A DNA stretch of 64,000 bases from Halichondria panicea (Eukaryota; Porifera; Demospongiae; Suberitida; Halichondriidae). How positions within the stretch are numbered: the first letter of the stretch is position 1; every line of letters starts with the position of its first letter. The DNA lies in assembly GCF_963675165.1 (NCBI RefSeq), contig NC_087391.1:1321001-1385000 (forward strand), given 5' to 3'. The position numbers and the translations under genes are program-made. The notes below the pieces were generated by a model that saw only the letters and a list, made by a program, of their open reading frames with translations, had not been told where the DNA came from and did no database searches. Positions 15,623-27,654 of this stretch are shown here, in pieces.

Positions 15623-18600
15623 TGGTTGTGTACTATGTGTGAACAGTGTAGGGGTCAGGTTTGTACTGTATGAACTGTGTGTGAAAAGCTTACGTAGGTT
15701 ATAGGTTTGTACTGCGCACGAACATGTGTATGCGGGGAGGGGGGGTTTTGTAAGAAGTGTAGGGGTTAAGGTATGCACTGTAGATGGTGTGTAGGGGTAG
15801 AGCATACTAGAAGAGGATAATCACATTACGTGGTTACATCAGAGCCATCACTGGTAACCGTACAAGCACTCATTGTTTGTAAACAGATTGCCTAAGGTGC
15901 ACAATGACATGCATGCCTGTATACAAACACATCTAGTTGCTAGGCCTTCTCTTTAGCAATGTACATCATCTTAATTATAGTGATTCACAGTGATTCACAC
16001 AAAAACATGAGGAAATAGCATTTAAGATGATGAGGAAATAGCATAATATGGGTGCCGTTTGTGTCAAAATATTGAAATAAAAACACAAGGTTTTGGTGGT
16101 ATTTAGTACACAACTGAGGGTATTTACTAAACAACTGGGGATATTTAGTAAATGTCTGTGGGTATTTACTAAACAACTGAGGGTATTTAGCAAACGACTG
16201 AGGGCATTTAGTGAATGACTGAGAGTACTTTAGCAAATGGCTGAGGGGATTTAGCAAATAATGGAAGGCATTTGAGTCAAGGTCAACACTAGGCGTTTGT
16301 CTACTCCTCTTAACAGAGTGTGAATTCATCTGGGCACAGTAGAGCTCTAGCTATAGCTACAGAATTCTAGAAGAAGTCGTGCACACTGTGCATGCGCACA
16401 ACCTTGTGCCCTGCACACCTCCCTAATACCAGGAGCAGATTACAGATTACAGATTACAGATTAGTCAGTTGTTTAGTAAATACCCTCAGTCCTTTGCTAA
16501 ATACCCTCAGTTGTTTAGTAAATACCCTCAGTCCTTTGCTAAATACCCTCAGTTGTTTAGTAAATACCCTCAGTCCTTTGCTAAATACCCTCAGTTGTTT
16601 GCTAAATACCCTCAAATGTTTAACTAAAACCTTGTGTTTTTATCATCAGTATTTTGACACAAACGGCACCCCATAATAGCACACTATGCACAACATAACA
16701 CATTGTATGTATTCTTGTAACAGGCAGGAGATGTTCACCCACTTGTGCAAAATCTTATAATACAGGTGTTTGGCTCACCCCATCCACGCAGGTCCCTCCA
16801 TTGAGACACACGTCGGGACTGGTGCAGTAGTCTATGTCCATATCACACTCCACTCCAGTGAACCCAGTGAAACAAGAGCAACTGAAATCATTGAAACTCC
16901 TAGTACAGTTCCCATTGTTACAAGGGTGTGGTTCGCAAAGGTCCACCTCTTCATCGCACAGAGTTCCCGTGTAGCCCGATCTACAGTGACAGGTGAAGTT
17001 TCCGGGACCGTCCAAGCATGACAGTGTGTTGTTCTCAACACAGTTGGCAGTGAGGCATTCGTTGATATCTATCTCACAGTTGGTGCCTTGGAAACCATTC
17101 GGACAGCTGCAGTTGTAGTAGCCCTCACCGTTCTGTAGGACATTAATATACATTGTATTATTATTGCAATACACAAGCATCACACCAGTATTTCTGATCA
17201 CACTTAATCTTGCAAATTAATACATGCATGTGGTGTACACAGCAGATTGTATTAAATTAGCACGTACACCACTTTTATAATTATACATACATGTATTACT
17301 CCGACTCACTGTGCAAGTTCCTCCATTGCGACAGAGGCCAGGGGTGGAGGCACACTCGTCTATGTCGGAGTCACAGTCCAAGCCAGTGTACCCAGAGGGG
17401 CAGACACACGTGTATCCAGGACCACCCACCACATCCACACACATACCTCCGTTCTGACACGGCATCGGCTCACAGGCATCAACATCCACTTCACAATTGT
17501 CGCCAAAGAAGCCCTCAGGGCATTCACATATGTAGCCGTTTGGACAGAAGACAAAGTTCGGATTTGTTGGGTCTGAGAGGATTGGTCCGGTAGGTGTGCA
17601 GTCAGTGCAGCTGCCTTGTACACAGGGAGGAGTGGGAGAGCATTCATTGATGTTGGTGTTGCAGGTAGAGCCAGTCCAGCCTGTCATACAGGTGCAGTTG
17701 AATGTGCCTGGACCAGTGGCCTGTGGGAGTGTGTGTGCGTGTGCGTGTGCGTGTATTATGTGTGTGTGTGTGTGTGCGCAGGAGTTAAGTGACTATATAC
17801 ATTATATGACTTGATAGAACGTGGGTTAAATGAAATGGTGCAGCAAACAATAGCATACTTTTATGGAGGCTCAATGATAACTGTACTCTTTAATAGGACC
17901 ATGCAGCTATTAACAATACCTACACACACACTTCAGAGTCACAAGATACTGATCGTAGATCTAGAATTAATTTTTTGATTAGAACCATCTATATAATGCG
18001 CCATGCAGTTACTAACCGTACAAGTTCCTCCATTCTGACAAGGTAGTGGTGCATCAGCATCAACGACACATGCATCCACTTCCTCTGAACAGGTGTCTCC
18101 GGTATAGCCTGAGGGGCACGTGCAGGTGTAGTCATTGGAGCCGGCATTGTTACAAGTGGCATCGTTGGCACAGGGCGAGGTGTGTCCACATACATCATCG
18201 TCATTCTGACACAGAAGTCCCGAGTAACCTTGGATACATTCACACTCTCCGGGTACAGTACAGGTGGCTCGATCAGCAGCTGTAGAGGAGAGAAAACAAT
18301 ATAATAGTAGGTTTGTTGCTTTATAGAGTGCAAAGATGTACATGTACATCCCCCCTTTGATTATAAATATGGACACCTGGAACAAGGTTTTGGCTGTTGT
18401 ATACAGGTGGCCTTTGTTAAAGGGTTGTTTTGCACACACATTTGGGACCTGGCCTTATATTATATCACAGTTGGCCGCCGTTAATTCTATTGTAAAAACA
18501 AAAAACACATTCAGACTAGCTACATATACAAAATACTTGATCTATATTGGTGTGGAATTGACTATTTTTGCAAGCAGAGCTTATACAAAACGGGTGGTTA

Positions 18601-21001
18601 AGTTTTGCTATTGACATGTAGAGTATAATTTATGATATCATTGTTTACACTGAGATTTTAAAATGCACATCATTCGTGAATCTAATTAGCTGGTGGCAAT
18701 TTAGTATCAGGTGATGATCTAAACAAGGACTGTGATATTTTGTATTGTGTGATCAACATGTTGTAAAGAAAACAAACACATAGGCCACCACCCACAGCTG
18801 CTAGAGCTGACCAACTAGTGAAAATACGTGTAGTCAGCAAAGTTTGCTAAGATACGGGGTTTGTGACTGTGATGGTCCCAGCTCTGAATAATTATTGTGG
18901 TTATTATTATATTGTGGTTATAACTCCTACTTGAGATAAGTGCACACACTGCCCACTAACAGATAACACATTCCAACGGTACCAGGTTAAATAAACTTCA
19001 AAGCCTTAAAATCACCAAAAGCAGTTGTTATATTTAGCACTGCTTCTGCACTGATCTACTTGAATGATCAACTTACGACAATTTTGATCAAGTATGCACA
19101 CGTCACAGGCAGTGCCAGTCCAACCAATAGAACAGCTGCACAATACAATTATTAATACAATTATTAATACAGTGCGTGCAATTCAATAAAAGTCAAAACA
19201 TCATGCTAGCTGCAAGGTGAGTCAATTACGCCGTACTTTAATTAGTAATCAAGCTAGCTTTTTAGTAAATCTTGTGCCATTATTGTATTTTTAGTGACTA
19301 CCTTGAGCCATAGCTATATTATACACCAGGTATATATACACTGTACAGTCATGTAACAGTTATATATACTTCCTGTACTAATAATAATCCCCTTATCTGC
19401 AACTTAACGTTACATATTATATATTTACGGTGGACTCTACAGAGCTCCAGCTCCAACTCTCAAACTCACCTGCAAGTGTTGGGCCCAATGCAGTCACCAT
19501 TGACACAAGCAGGAGAGCAGCTATCTGTATTGGTGTTTTGGGGAGATTTAGTTTCAAGATGACACCACGACAAGAACACAACAATCATACATTAAAAATC
19601 ATAAACAGACATATATAAATATCGATGTATTACACACACACACACATACACACGCGCACACACACATGGAACATACGCACACACCACGGACAGTCACTCA
19701 CTATCAAGACAGTTTGGCAAGCCGGTGTAGCCATCCAAACACACTCTGTTCCCATCATTATCGCAGCTATAGTAACCAGTTGCGTCATTACTTGGGACAC
19801 ATTCTGTGAAACAGTTATCTCCATAGAAATTGTCCAAACACACCACTTGCAGCTGCACTCTCATGGAGACCTTGTTGAAAGTTCCCGTGTAAGTAGCGTC
19901 TACTAGACCGTCTGATGGACGTATTGAACTTTGTAAAATAATTCGGTCGACAAGATCGTTGGAAATAACGTCGTAATCCTCGATCTGAATCCTAAAGTCA
20001 TAGTTAATCTAGGAGAAAATTTATGTGTCAGTTTGAATAATTGTGCCAAGGACAGAGCACGAATTCATTAATTATTTCAAGCTGCCCATACATGTCGGCT
20101 GCATAGCTACATGTATACCAGCTAAAATATTTACAATGATCCTCGCCTATGCTGTGTTAACTCTGGGCTGCTGCCAAAAATGAGGTCACCACAATGTCAT
20201 GCAATCACCTTTAACCGCCTGGCACATAATTAAAATATACTTGACACACCCTAAAACCAAACACTGCATTTGGAGGGACCAATAATAATTATGTAGAATT
20301 CGTGTAAAAACTTACAGTCCATGGGATGGCACCACTGGATATCACATCTGTAGCTCTATAGACGATAGGGTTTGAAAAGGCTGTATTGGGTATGAGTGGT
20401 TGTCCTAGGGTGAATGTATGTGGAGATCCCACTATATAACTGGACCCAGTGATAGTGCTTCCCAGGACACAGTTAACATTTCCTGGTACCGGGCTCAAGC
20501 AGAAACGAAATGTATACTCGCAAGTGGTCTCCCCGATATCACAGCTCAGTCCATTTGAATCCGTATTCGAGGGATTTTGAAAGCTGAGTATTCCAACTTT
20601 AAATTGATACCTTGCCTCCACTAGTACCTGCACAGAGAAAGCCATGCAAGCTCACATTGTTGTGTGTACGCGCTGGCGCTTAGTTTGAGCCGTCTTCCGT
20701 AATTTTTCTCCTATAGATCTATATGAATTTTGGTACCAGAGAATATCCTCAGGTTATTATCTAATGATCTCATAGACCAATACAGTACTAGGTACTACAA
20801 TTAAGTATTGTAGATCACTGGCTTCATAACAGAAGCTCCTAGCTAGATAGTGCATACTCATTGCAGCTATTCTCTAGCAGACTAGCTACATGCATTATAT
20901 ACCTGGCCTATTGTATATCTCATGTAGTGAGTGCAATGTATACATACCGTAAATGCAGTGAGAAAAAAGCAGAGAGCTGCAACTAGTCTCATCTCTCCCA
21001 T
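13034..21001 (-). CDS. Delta/Jagged-type Notch ligand (DSL family)
   Basis: Twelve exons in phase (21001-20948, 20627-20316, 20008-19702, 19524-19470, 19135-19077, 18279-18017, 17720-17310, 17132-16779, 15590-15434, 14634-14569, 14398-14246, 13821-13034) give 992 residues. Order: signal peptide 1-18 (MGEMRLVAALCFFLTAFT; a second ATG at 20992 is also possible); an MNNL-like ligand N-terminus about 19-175; a DSL domain about 179-223 with six cysteines (C-x8-C-x3-C-x11-C-x7-C-x9-C) and GYTGLPNC; about ten EGF repeats with calcium-binding D-I-N/D-E-C starts; one membrane helix about 687-715; and a 270-residue cytoplasmic tail. This order is diagnostic of ligands that bind Notch on neighbouring cells. 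The tail has no PDZ end but carries SGKYDSL twice, plus NPLY, NPMY and two ENPY motifs. The stop of the SLC25 gene lies only about 200 bp upstream. No Notch receptor is in the window. Confidence 0.9.
14724..15375. mobile_element. Foldback element 2 with 7-mer arrays
   Basis: Perfect 8 bp duplication ACATAAGT at 14716-14723 and 15376-15383. Ends read inward ACGGTGGCCCTGAG, then an array of AGTTGGT/AGTTGGC heptamers, then unique DNA, then the mirrored array. It lies in a Delta intron and has the same build as foldback elements 1 and 3, though the sequences differ. Confidence 0.85.
16049..16671. mobile_element. Foldback element 3 with inward tandem arrays
   Basis: Ends are TGGGTGCCGTTTGTGTC and its inverse, flanked by CATAATA (16042-16048 and 16672-16678; an eighth base differs). 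Inside each end is a tandem array of about 20 bp units of the type GGGTATTTAGTAAACAACTG. Short frames across the arrays are repeat artefacts. It lies in a Delta intron. Confidence 0.8.
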
Positions 21002-21205
21002 CTTTCTTCGCTGTTTCTAACTTTTTTTTCTGTGGTAGATTCCATAAACGATAACAAACTGATTGCCTCATTCCATGGGCGTGCACCAATCTAGTTCGGT
21101 AATTAGCCGCACTTGACAAAAACCTTTAAATCATACCATTACAAACACACACATTATTATAATAATTATACAAAATGCATATGAATAAATAAAAAAAAAT
21201 AGTGC

Positions 21206-23054
21206 TCAGTTATTGCTGTCTTTCCTCCAGTAGCGTAGTATTAGTACGACTGTGGGAAATGTGACTGCGTTCACAATAAAACCTCTGGCCATCGTTGAAT
21301 TAAGGCCCCTAAAAAACATCAAGTATCGTCCATAACCTGTTTTACCTCCTTCGTGGAACGTCTTCCTAAAGCAGTCTATTGAATTGGAGTAAATTTCTTT
21401 GCCAAACATGCCGTCGACTTGTAGTCTTGATTTGACAACATCCACGGGATATGACATAATCCATGTGTTGATTCCACTTATACCTCCGCAAAGACACAGG
21501 GTGACCGGGTGTATGGTGTCTCGATGCTCATTCTTGAAAATCCTCATGGACAAATTGCACAGATAATCGTAGGAAGCAAAATAACAACCAAAACCTGGGA
21601 CCTCCCTCGCCATGGTGATCAGGGTCCCCTTGTACAGCCCCCGGAGACCCGCCTTCTTGTACACTTGCACAGTAGCGTCCCAGGGATCTTTGTACACCAT
21701 CTGCGAGTCAACATGGTGGATTTCAAACAGCTGAATCGGATTTGTTTGTGCCTGCATTCTCAGCTTGATGAGCTCAATAGGACAACAGATGAAAGTCTGA
21801 AGAGCTCCAGCTATGCCGCCGGCGATGAATGAATTGAGGTAAGTTCGTTCCATTCTTCTCATCATGTTGTGCTGGACTCCAAACACTATAGCATTAATGA
21901 AAGCCATCCCAATCATTGGAGAGAACATGCCTTTGTACAGAGCTCTCACCTGCAGATTATGTGTGCAGTATGCATATTTGATATTAGTTAGCAGGTTGTC
22001 AGATTTTGAAGTAGAAGGGGAAATATTGTGCTAAAAAAAGGTCAACTACTATTTCAATACCCTGTTACAGTAATTTTTATTGACTGTATGGTCATAGTCA
22101 AATGTCATTTGTGCCTGGTCATACTGACTGGACACATGCATGGTAAACGTCCAGTCAATGACCGATGGCAATGTAATATCTAAAACTGCTGTTAGTATGT
22201 ATGTAACATTGCCGGCTATGGGCACTCAGTCATACAAGTAGTACCTGATATACAAATTTTAGGGGGGGGGAATTGGAGCCAGAGGGGGGATATCTTCCCT
22301 TCCCTCCCCTGTATGACACCCTGATATAGCACCTGTAAAACAAATTAACCACGTGCAGTGGAATCCGCCACCTAAATGCCAGGAAACCAGGTCCCAAAAT
22401 AAACAATTAATGCACACAAAAATCCCTTTGTTCTTTATAACAGCCAAAATTAACTTTGTAAGGTTTCACTTTAGTACTATACAGTAGACTCTCGTTAATT
22501 CGGTCACCCTTGGGACCATGCAGCTTGGCCGGAATAGCGAGGTGGCTGTATTTCGGGAAATAGCCGCGGCTCGAAATTAATGACCAATTTTGCACATATA
22601 CCTCGAGGATAATGAATCATTCTGCTCTCTATTTAAGTCTCTATTTAAGTGTAATCTGCCTAACCACACCCAAAACGTCATATCTGGCCTGTTACATTGA
22701 AAATCTTGTTTGGGGCAGCCAGCACTGGCCAGTACACGGAATAGCGAGTGGCAGGGTGAGTTTTGTGCAGTAAACATCTAGCTAGCATTCCGTGCCAAAC
22801 CAAATGGCCGGTATATCGAGGTGGCCGTACTTCAGAGGGCCGGGATAGTGAGTCTACTGTAGTACATTGTGTATGAGAATAATTCCTTGAATTGCACCAT
22901 GCATAAACACTAACACAGGCAAGGTGTAAAGTAATCAAGGTGTCTATGATTTGATAACAACACCTACCCCTTCTTTGTTGATGATCTGACTGAAGCAGTT
23001 GATGGTACCCTTGTACTTCCGAGGTACAGTATCCAGCTGCATCCTGGCCTGTGC

Positions 23055-23135
<81 letters not shown>

Positions 23136-23865
23136 GGGGGGGGGTTGCTCATGATATCATAATGACTACCACATACATAGAGGCAGCTAAGGTACAAAGT
23201 AACCGAGCAACAACAACAAAAGCTGGTATTTTGTATGATAAATATCATCAAAGGTATACCATAAACATGAGACTGTGCTCAAAGTAACAATGACAACACA
23301 TTAATAAAAGTGGAAGCAACCTGAGATCCTAATTTGGCGTAGTCACAAACTAAGATTCCAAAAGGAATTCATCTATATAGTGACTTCATTGTTGTAAAAA
23401 GGAATTCAAGAGAAAAATGTGTCCACTTAAATTAATATTAAATCTGATGCTCGCTCACCTTGACCGTGTCAAACGGGTGCCCTGCCACCAAACCAGTGAC
23501 ACCTGTAGAATTAGGGAACTGTTATAACAGACTGGCACACGAGACACTAGGTGTATTCGTACTTCCTATTATAATAGTAATATTAAAATGTTCGCGTCCA
23601 CACTACCCTATTGAAACGTTTGAGTCCACACTACTATTACTGTACTGCACAGTACTAATAACTTAAACATACAATTGACATGCTAGACTGAAGACATTTG
23701 ATACTGATTCTATGTATGCCATTTTCTAAGGAAGATAAGCTAGCTCTAGATATGCTAGATGGGGAGATTCCAATTTTACAGAATCTCACCTCCAAACCAC
23801 CCAGCTACAAAGTCCTGAGCAAAGTGGTGGTCATTCTCAATCTCATCCTTCTCGATCTCATGCAT
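21206..23865 (-). CDS. SLC25 mitochondrial carrier (A29/A45/A47/A48-like)
   Basis: Four exons in phase, 23865-23790, 23502-23459, 23048-22968 and 21949-21206, encode 314 residues, the normal carrier size. The three tandem carrier repeats are marked by PFDTVKARMQ, PIELIKLRMQ and PVDVVKSRLQ, each variant of P-x-D/E-x-x-K-x-R, and by GLYKG-type second motifs (ALYKGMFSP, GLYKGTLITMAREVPGF). Carriers are six-helix exchangers of the inner mitochondrial membrane. The sequence best fits the branch of basic amino-acid and acylcarnitine carriers (SLC25A29, A45, A47, A48); the substrate is not resolved. The start ATG follows an in-frame TAA. CDIN1 is divergent, 280 bp away. Confidence 0.88.
21992..22323. 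mobile_element. MITE, CAGGGTGTCATACAGG family, copy 1
   Basis: Right end reads GTATGACACCCTG; the left end is a diverged inverse followed by ATTTTGAAGTAGA. Shares ends and the internal TTTTAGGGG...GGATAT segment with 28902-29179 and 30172-30344. In an SLC25 intron. Confidence 0.65.
22482..22859. mobile_element. Pogo/Tigger-like MITE, copy 1
   Basis: Ends CAGTAGACTCTCG and its inverse CGAGTCTACTG-type, flanked by TA on both sides, with internal TTGGCCGGAATAGCGAGG and its mirror. TA target and CAGTAG ends are those of pogo-type Tc1/mariner elements. No transposase. Confidence 0.75.
23055..23144. repeat. (TG)n microsatellite with poly-G end
   Basis: About 38 TG units ending in ten or more G. 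On the minus strand it is a CA-rich tract right upstream of the third SLC25 exon's acceptor. Confidence 0.9.
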
Positions 23866-24145
23866 GCCCTGCTGAAGTAGGCTGGCATTTGTTTAGACTC
23901 AAGCTTCAACTATAATAAACAGCTCCAGACACAACACACGAGATGCTTGTGATCGTATGGTCGGTCTTTTACTCTCTGTGGTCTGAGAAACGCCCACCTT
24001 TAATTAGTTATAATTATACCCCCCACACACCTCCTAACCCACCCATGTGATTAGTCTCGTGATCAGCCTAGCCTCGAATGTGTCAAGGTGCGGCTAATTT
24101 ATGATACTACCAAATCTCGAGGTATGGCCGGCTTAAAGTGAATTA
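23866..24145. promoter_or_regulatory. Shared intergenic region, SLC25 / CDIN1 divergent pair
   Basis: 280 bp between start codons, with no further exon. A bidirectional promoter is inferred from spacing only. Confidence 0.4.
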
Positions 24146-27100
24146 ATGATGGCTGCAAGAAGAGCTGTCATTTGCATGCAAATCTACCAAGATGCAGCTC
24201 TGATAATCGAGTCACAGCAGTACAGGAGAGACTGCTTACAACTACTAGCTAAGAAATTCCCTCTGTGAGTTGCTTTATGCTCACAAATTAACACACCAAT
24301 TATACAGAATTCCGCAAGAGACATTATTGAGTATCTACTCACAACGATACCAGGTGAGAGGAAATCAACATGTGCACTGTTATATAGCAAGTTCACCATT
24401 GTAGCAACATACCAAACAAGTGCATCACGCTCACCGGCAGGCAATGAAGGAATACTATGATCAGTGAGTAAAAATTGACTCTACACATTATTTATATTTG
24501 CTGTTTAGGTATCAGAGCAGGAATGCGTGCCAAGAGAGCTCAGAATCATTGCTATTGGAAATGGCAAATGAGGTAGGAGTTTATGCAAGTACAATCATAC
24601 CTAATTATCTTGTATCTGACTGATGATGTATGTTCTAGATTCTGTTCTCACCGGCATTATTTGCACGGATGATTCTGGAGGAACACATTCGGAGGAACAA
24701 TTTGATCCCAGTCGAAACAGGTAAGTATCAAGTGGAACTGAGAAAGTGCTCACTTCCTCACTGTGTGCGTGTGCGTTACAGCTGCTAGCAGTATAGTGAG
24801 CCAATGGGTGAAGTCTCCACACTTGATACAAGACACTGCCCTACAACATCAAGTTAGACAAGTGAGTATAAAATGTATCACGTCCTTAGAGGTATAAAAT
24901 TTATCTCTATAGTGCATTCTGACTGACACCAATTATGGACCTCTTGGGGAAAACCTGAAACAGTATCCTTTCACTTATAATTATCAGGAGCACGTGAGGA
25001 GATATCCTCGTGTGCTTCTGATTTAATCTATCTAACCAGCTGTCAGTTGATTGAATCCTTGACAACTGTCACTATCTCTGTTGGACATCAGTACGAATTC
25101 TTACTGCTGGAGAAAATTAAGGAGCTGAGAATTCCCTACCTAGGTGAGTCGGTAACGTAACCTAGCTAATTAAGATATCTGGCTTGTAGCTTTACAACTT
25201 CTCGTATGGGAAAACCCCTAGCAGAGTTACTCAGGCTTATAGCTTTCATAATGGGAAAACCCCTAGCTGCATGAGCTCTGGCTAAAACCCCTATAGCAAA
25301 GGTGTGGCTTGTAGTTTAACCATAGCTCTCTTAGATGTACATGTAAGTTACGTAGTATTACACAATAGGGTGGCATGGACAGTGTGAGGAATGTGTTTAC
25401 TCCATTAGTTGGTAGACTTCAATATTATTTTGCACCTTGACCTCTTCTTGAGATGGAATTGAGCAAGGATGCAATAATCCAGACCCTGCAGCTGGAGAAG
25501 CTGGTAGACCCTGATGGTGGCTACTATAGGAGAACTTACAACTCACCTCACACTGTCAGCATCACCAGACCTGATGGAAGCACTGTGCAGAGAAAGACAA
25601 TGACCTCCATCTATTTTATGCTCACCAACGACAGAAAAATCGGATATCTGCACAAAAACGAGTGCGATGTGATGCTCTACTATCAACTAGGCCTCCCAAT
25701 AAAATTCATTTTCCTCCACCCAGATGGAAAATTGGAGGAAAGTGTTTTAGGGCCAGGGATTTTGTCCGGAGAGAAGCTACAACTTTTTGCCCCAGGGGGT
25801 GTGTGGATTGGCTCTGTTTTAACAACTGATGGGCCAGGGGGGTGTGACTTTGGCCTGTCCAGCGAGGCTGCTAGCCCAGGGTTTGAATATTGCGACATGA
25901 CAATGGGAACTGAAGAACTCATGCAATCACTGTACCCTCAACATTGGGATATCGTGAAGCTGTTCATGCCGCCCCTAAAGAGAATGTCAAGTGGACCACC
26001 TTAAATTATTATGTCATTGTAATCATGAATAATATTGATGAATATGTAATTATCTTTTTGTGTGAACCTAAATGTGTGCTTTTTGTAATATTGAAGAGCA
26101 GTGAAAATGAACAAGAATTCCGTGATTGAGAAGCTTCAGTTACAGCAGCACATTGAAGGAGGGTACTTCGGAAGAACGTACGCTTCCTCGCACACACTCA
26201 CAATGGATGGCATCCCCACGAGTGTGAGAGTTGCCATGTCTTCCATCTACTACATGCTGACTAAAGACAGCCCTATTGGGTACACACACAAGAACCGCTC
26301 TGATATTGTACGCTACTACCAACTCGGACTGCCCCTCCGATACTTGACCCTCTACCCTGACGGACGTTTAGAAGAGACTATATTGGGACCAGACATACTA
26401 GCCGGTCACAAGCTACAGCTGCTAACTCCTGGAGGGACGTGGGTATCCACTGCCTTGGTGACCAAAGGGCATGAGGGGGAATGGGACTTTGGTCTCGTAA
26501 GTGAGGCGGTGACCCCCGGTTTCGACCCCTGTGATAGAGAACTGGCTACACTGAACGATATACATCCGAGCCACAAAAAGAGACTTGAACAGTTTATTCA
26601 ACCTCATTCCTTAGAGTGAGGAGCAGATTACAGTAATCTGCCTCTGTTTAGAAATGTTGCTGGAATTGATCTCCAAATGCTGTGACGATCTAACAGTACA
26701 GTGTGTATACTGAATATGTGTAACCAAGAGTTCACTTGGTGTAACTCATGTGTAACTGCTCATAAGGTTGTAGCCTCGAATCCAGGCCGATTAAAATCGG
26801 CCTAGTCTCACTCGAGGCTAATAAGGTTGCAATGCAAGTACAACTATATGACTGTACTTACATACATTGGAGGCCATTGCAGCGTCTAATACTCTAGGTA
26901 TACAGTATTTCTTGTTATACAGACGAGAGGGACTTGAGCTCTAGAGGCTACGACAAGACGCCAGACATCAAGCTTGAAGTACCTATTGCAGTGAATGGTC
27001 ACATTGTGAACTGGATAGAGAGCAAAGCATCTTTTGGAGACGAGCTCAACCACAACAAGTATCTGGACGAGCAATTTTGGAGCTACACTAACAGGTCAAT

Positions 27101-27329
27101 AGCAATTTTAAGCAGATTCTTTTATTATACGTATACACAAAAGTATCATGGTAGAAAATATGTATGTGCTCATTGTATGACTACTGTTATATGTCCGTGC
27201 AGGTTTGGTTCAGGGCTGGTGATTTATTGGTTTGGGTTCGTTCAGGAATTAGACGTACACGAGAAACAGGGGATCATGCTGACGGACCACTTCCCACCAA
27301 GATCAACAATCACTTTACTAGCAAACTGA
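24146..27329 (+). CDS. CDIN1: CDAN1-interacting nuclease 1 homologue
   Basis: Ten exons in phase, 24146-24264, 24308-24353, 24405-24463, 24509-24572, 24639-24720, 24782-24861, 24913-24962, 25040-25143, 26923-27094 and 27203-27329, give about 300 residues. The C-terminal half matches human CDIN1 (C15orf41) closely: [15 protein letters not shown], then [14 protein letters not shown], then QFWSY and [14 protein letters not shown]. The D...ESK arrangement is the PD-(D/E)XK nuclease core. The human protein partners codanin-1, and mutations cause congenital dyserythropoietic anaemia type I. Two in-frame ATGs (24146, 24149) could start it. The boundary at 25040 is less certain than the others. The intron 25144-26922 contains two complete cupin genes in the same orientation. 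It converges with BBS10, 326 bp apart. Confidence 0.9.
25453..26004 (+). CDS. Cupin_5 (DUF985) family protein, intronless, copy 1
   Basis: A single open frame of 183 residues, wholly within the eighth CDIN1 intron. It shows the cupin_5 pattern: [14 protein letters not shown] near the start, [11 protein letters not shown], a ligand-region histidine in [36 protein letters not shown], and [12 protein letters not shown] at the end. Cupin_5 proteins are small single-domain beta-barrels, widespread in bacteria and fungi; their biochemical role is poorly known, and none is assigned here. The start is the first ATG of the frame. No introns, in a genome where neighbouring genes have many, suggests retroposition or horizontal transfer. 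A paralogue follows 103 bp downstream. Confidence 0.82.
   Translation: MELSKDAIIQTLQLEKLVDPDGGYYRRTYNSPHTVSITRPDGSTVQRKTMTSIYFMLTNDRKIGYLHKNECDVMLYYQLGLPIKFIFLHPDGKLEESVLGPGILSGEKLQLFAPGGVWIGSVLTTDGPGGCDFGLSSEAASPGFEYCDMTMGTEELMQSLYPQHWDIVKLFMPPLKRMSSGPP
26107..26619 (+). CDS. Cupin_5 (DUF985) family protein, intronless, copy 2
   Basis: 170 residues, paralogue of the preceding gene: [74 protein letters not shown] and [12 protein letters not shown] align through the whole length. Both copies are intact, and differences are spread along the length, so the duplication is not recent and both look selected. The ATG at 26107 is preferred over an in-frame GTG six bases earlier. It is nested in the CDIN1 intron, same strand. 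Whether it has its own promoter in the 103 bp spacer or is released from CDIN1 pre-mRNA cannot be told. Confidence 0.82.
   Translation: MNKNSVIEKLQLQQHIEGGYFGRTYASSHTLTMDGIPTSVRVAMSSIYYMLTKDSPIGYTHKNRSDIVRYYQLGLPLRYLTLYPDGRLEETILGPDILAGHKLQLLTPGGTWVSTALVTKGHEGEWDFGLVSEAVTPGFDPCDRELATLNDIHPSHKKRLEQFIQPHSLE
26771..26820. mobile_element. 50 bp palindromic mini-element
   Basis: TAGCCTCGA...TCGAGGCTA ends with a perfect 9 bp target duplication ATAAGGTTG at 26762-26770 and 26821-26829. Internal CAGGCCGAT/ATCGGCCT pairs make it an almost complete hairpin. Confidence 0.75.
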
Positions 27330-27421
27330 ATCAAACTCATAATTATGAACTTAATTTATCCTCTTATTATTTAATACCACTCTCAATCAATTAAAATGAC
27401 AGATTATTCACAATGACAATA

Positions 27422-27611
27422 CAGTAGACTCTAGTTAATCCGGTCACCCTTGGGACAGTGTAGCTTGGCCGGAATAGCGAGGTGGCCGCATTTCAGAAAA
27501 TAGCAACAAAAAAAACCCACTGAATAATGAATGCTTATCTTCCAAACCAAATGGCCGGAATATTGAAGTGGCCGTACTTCAGAAAGCGGGAATAGAGAGA
27601 GTCGACTACTG
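27422..27611. mobile_element. Pogo/Tigger-like MITE, copy 2
   Basis: Same family as 22482-22859: CAGTAGACTC at the left, TCGACTACTG at the right, TA on both sides, internal TTGGCCGGAATAGCGAGG. It fills the spacer between the convergent CDIN1 and BBS10 genes. Confidence 0.75.
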
Positions 27612-27654
27612 TATAACATGAACATTAATGTTTGTGTATATTATATACATAATA

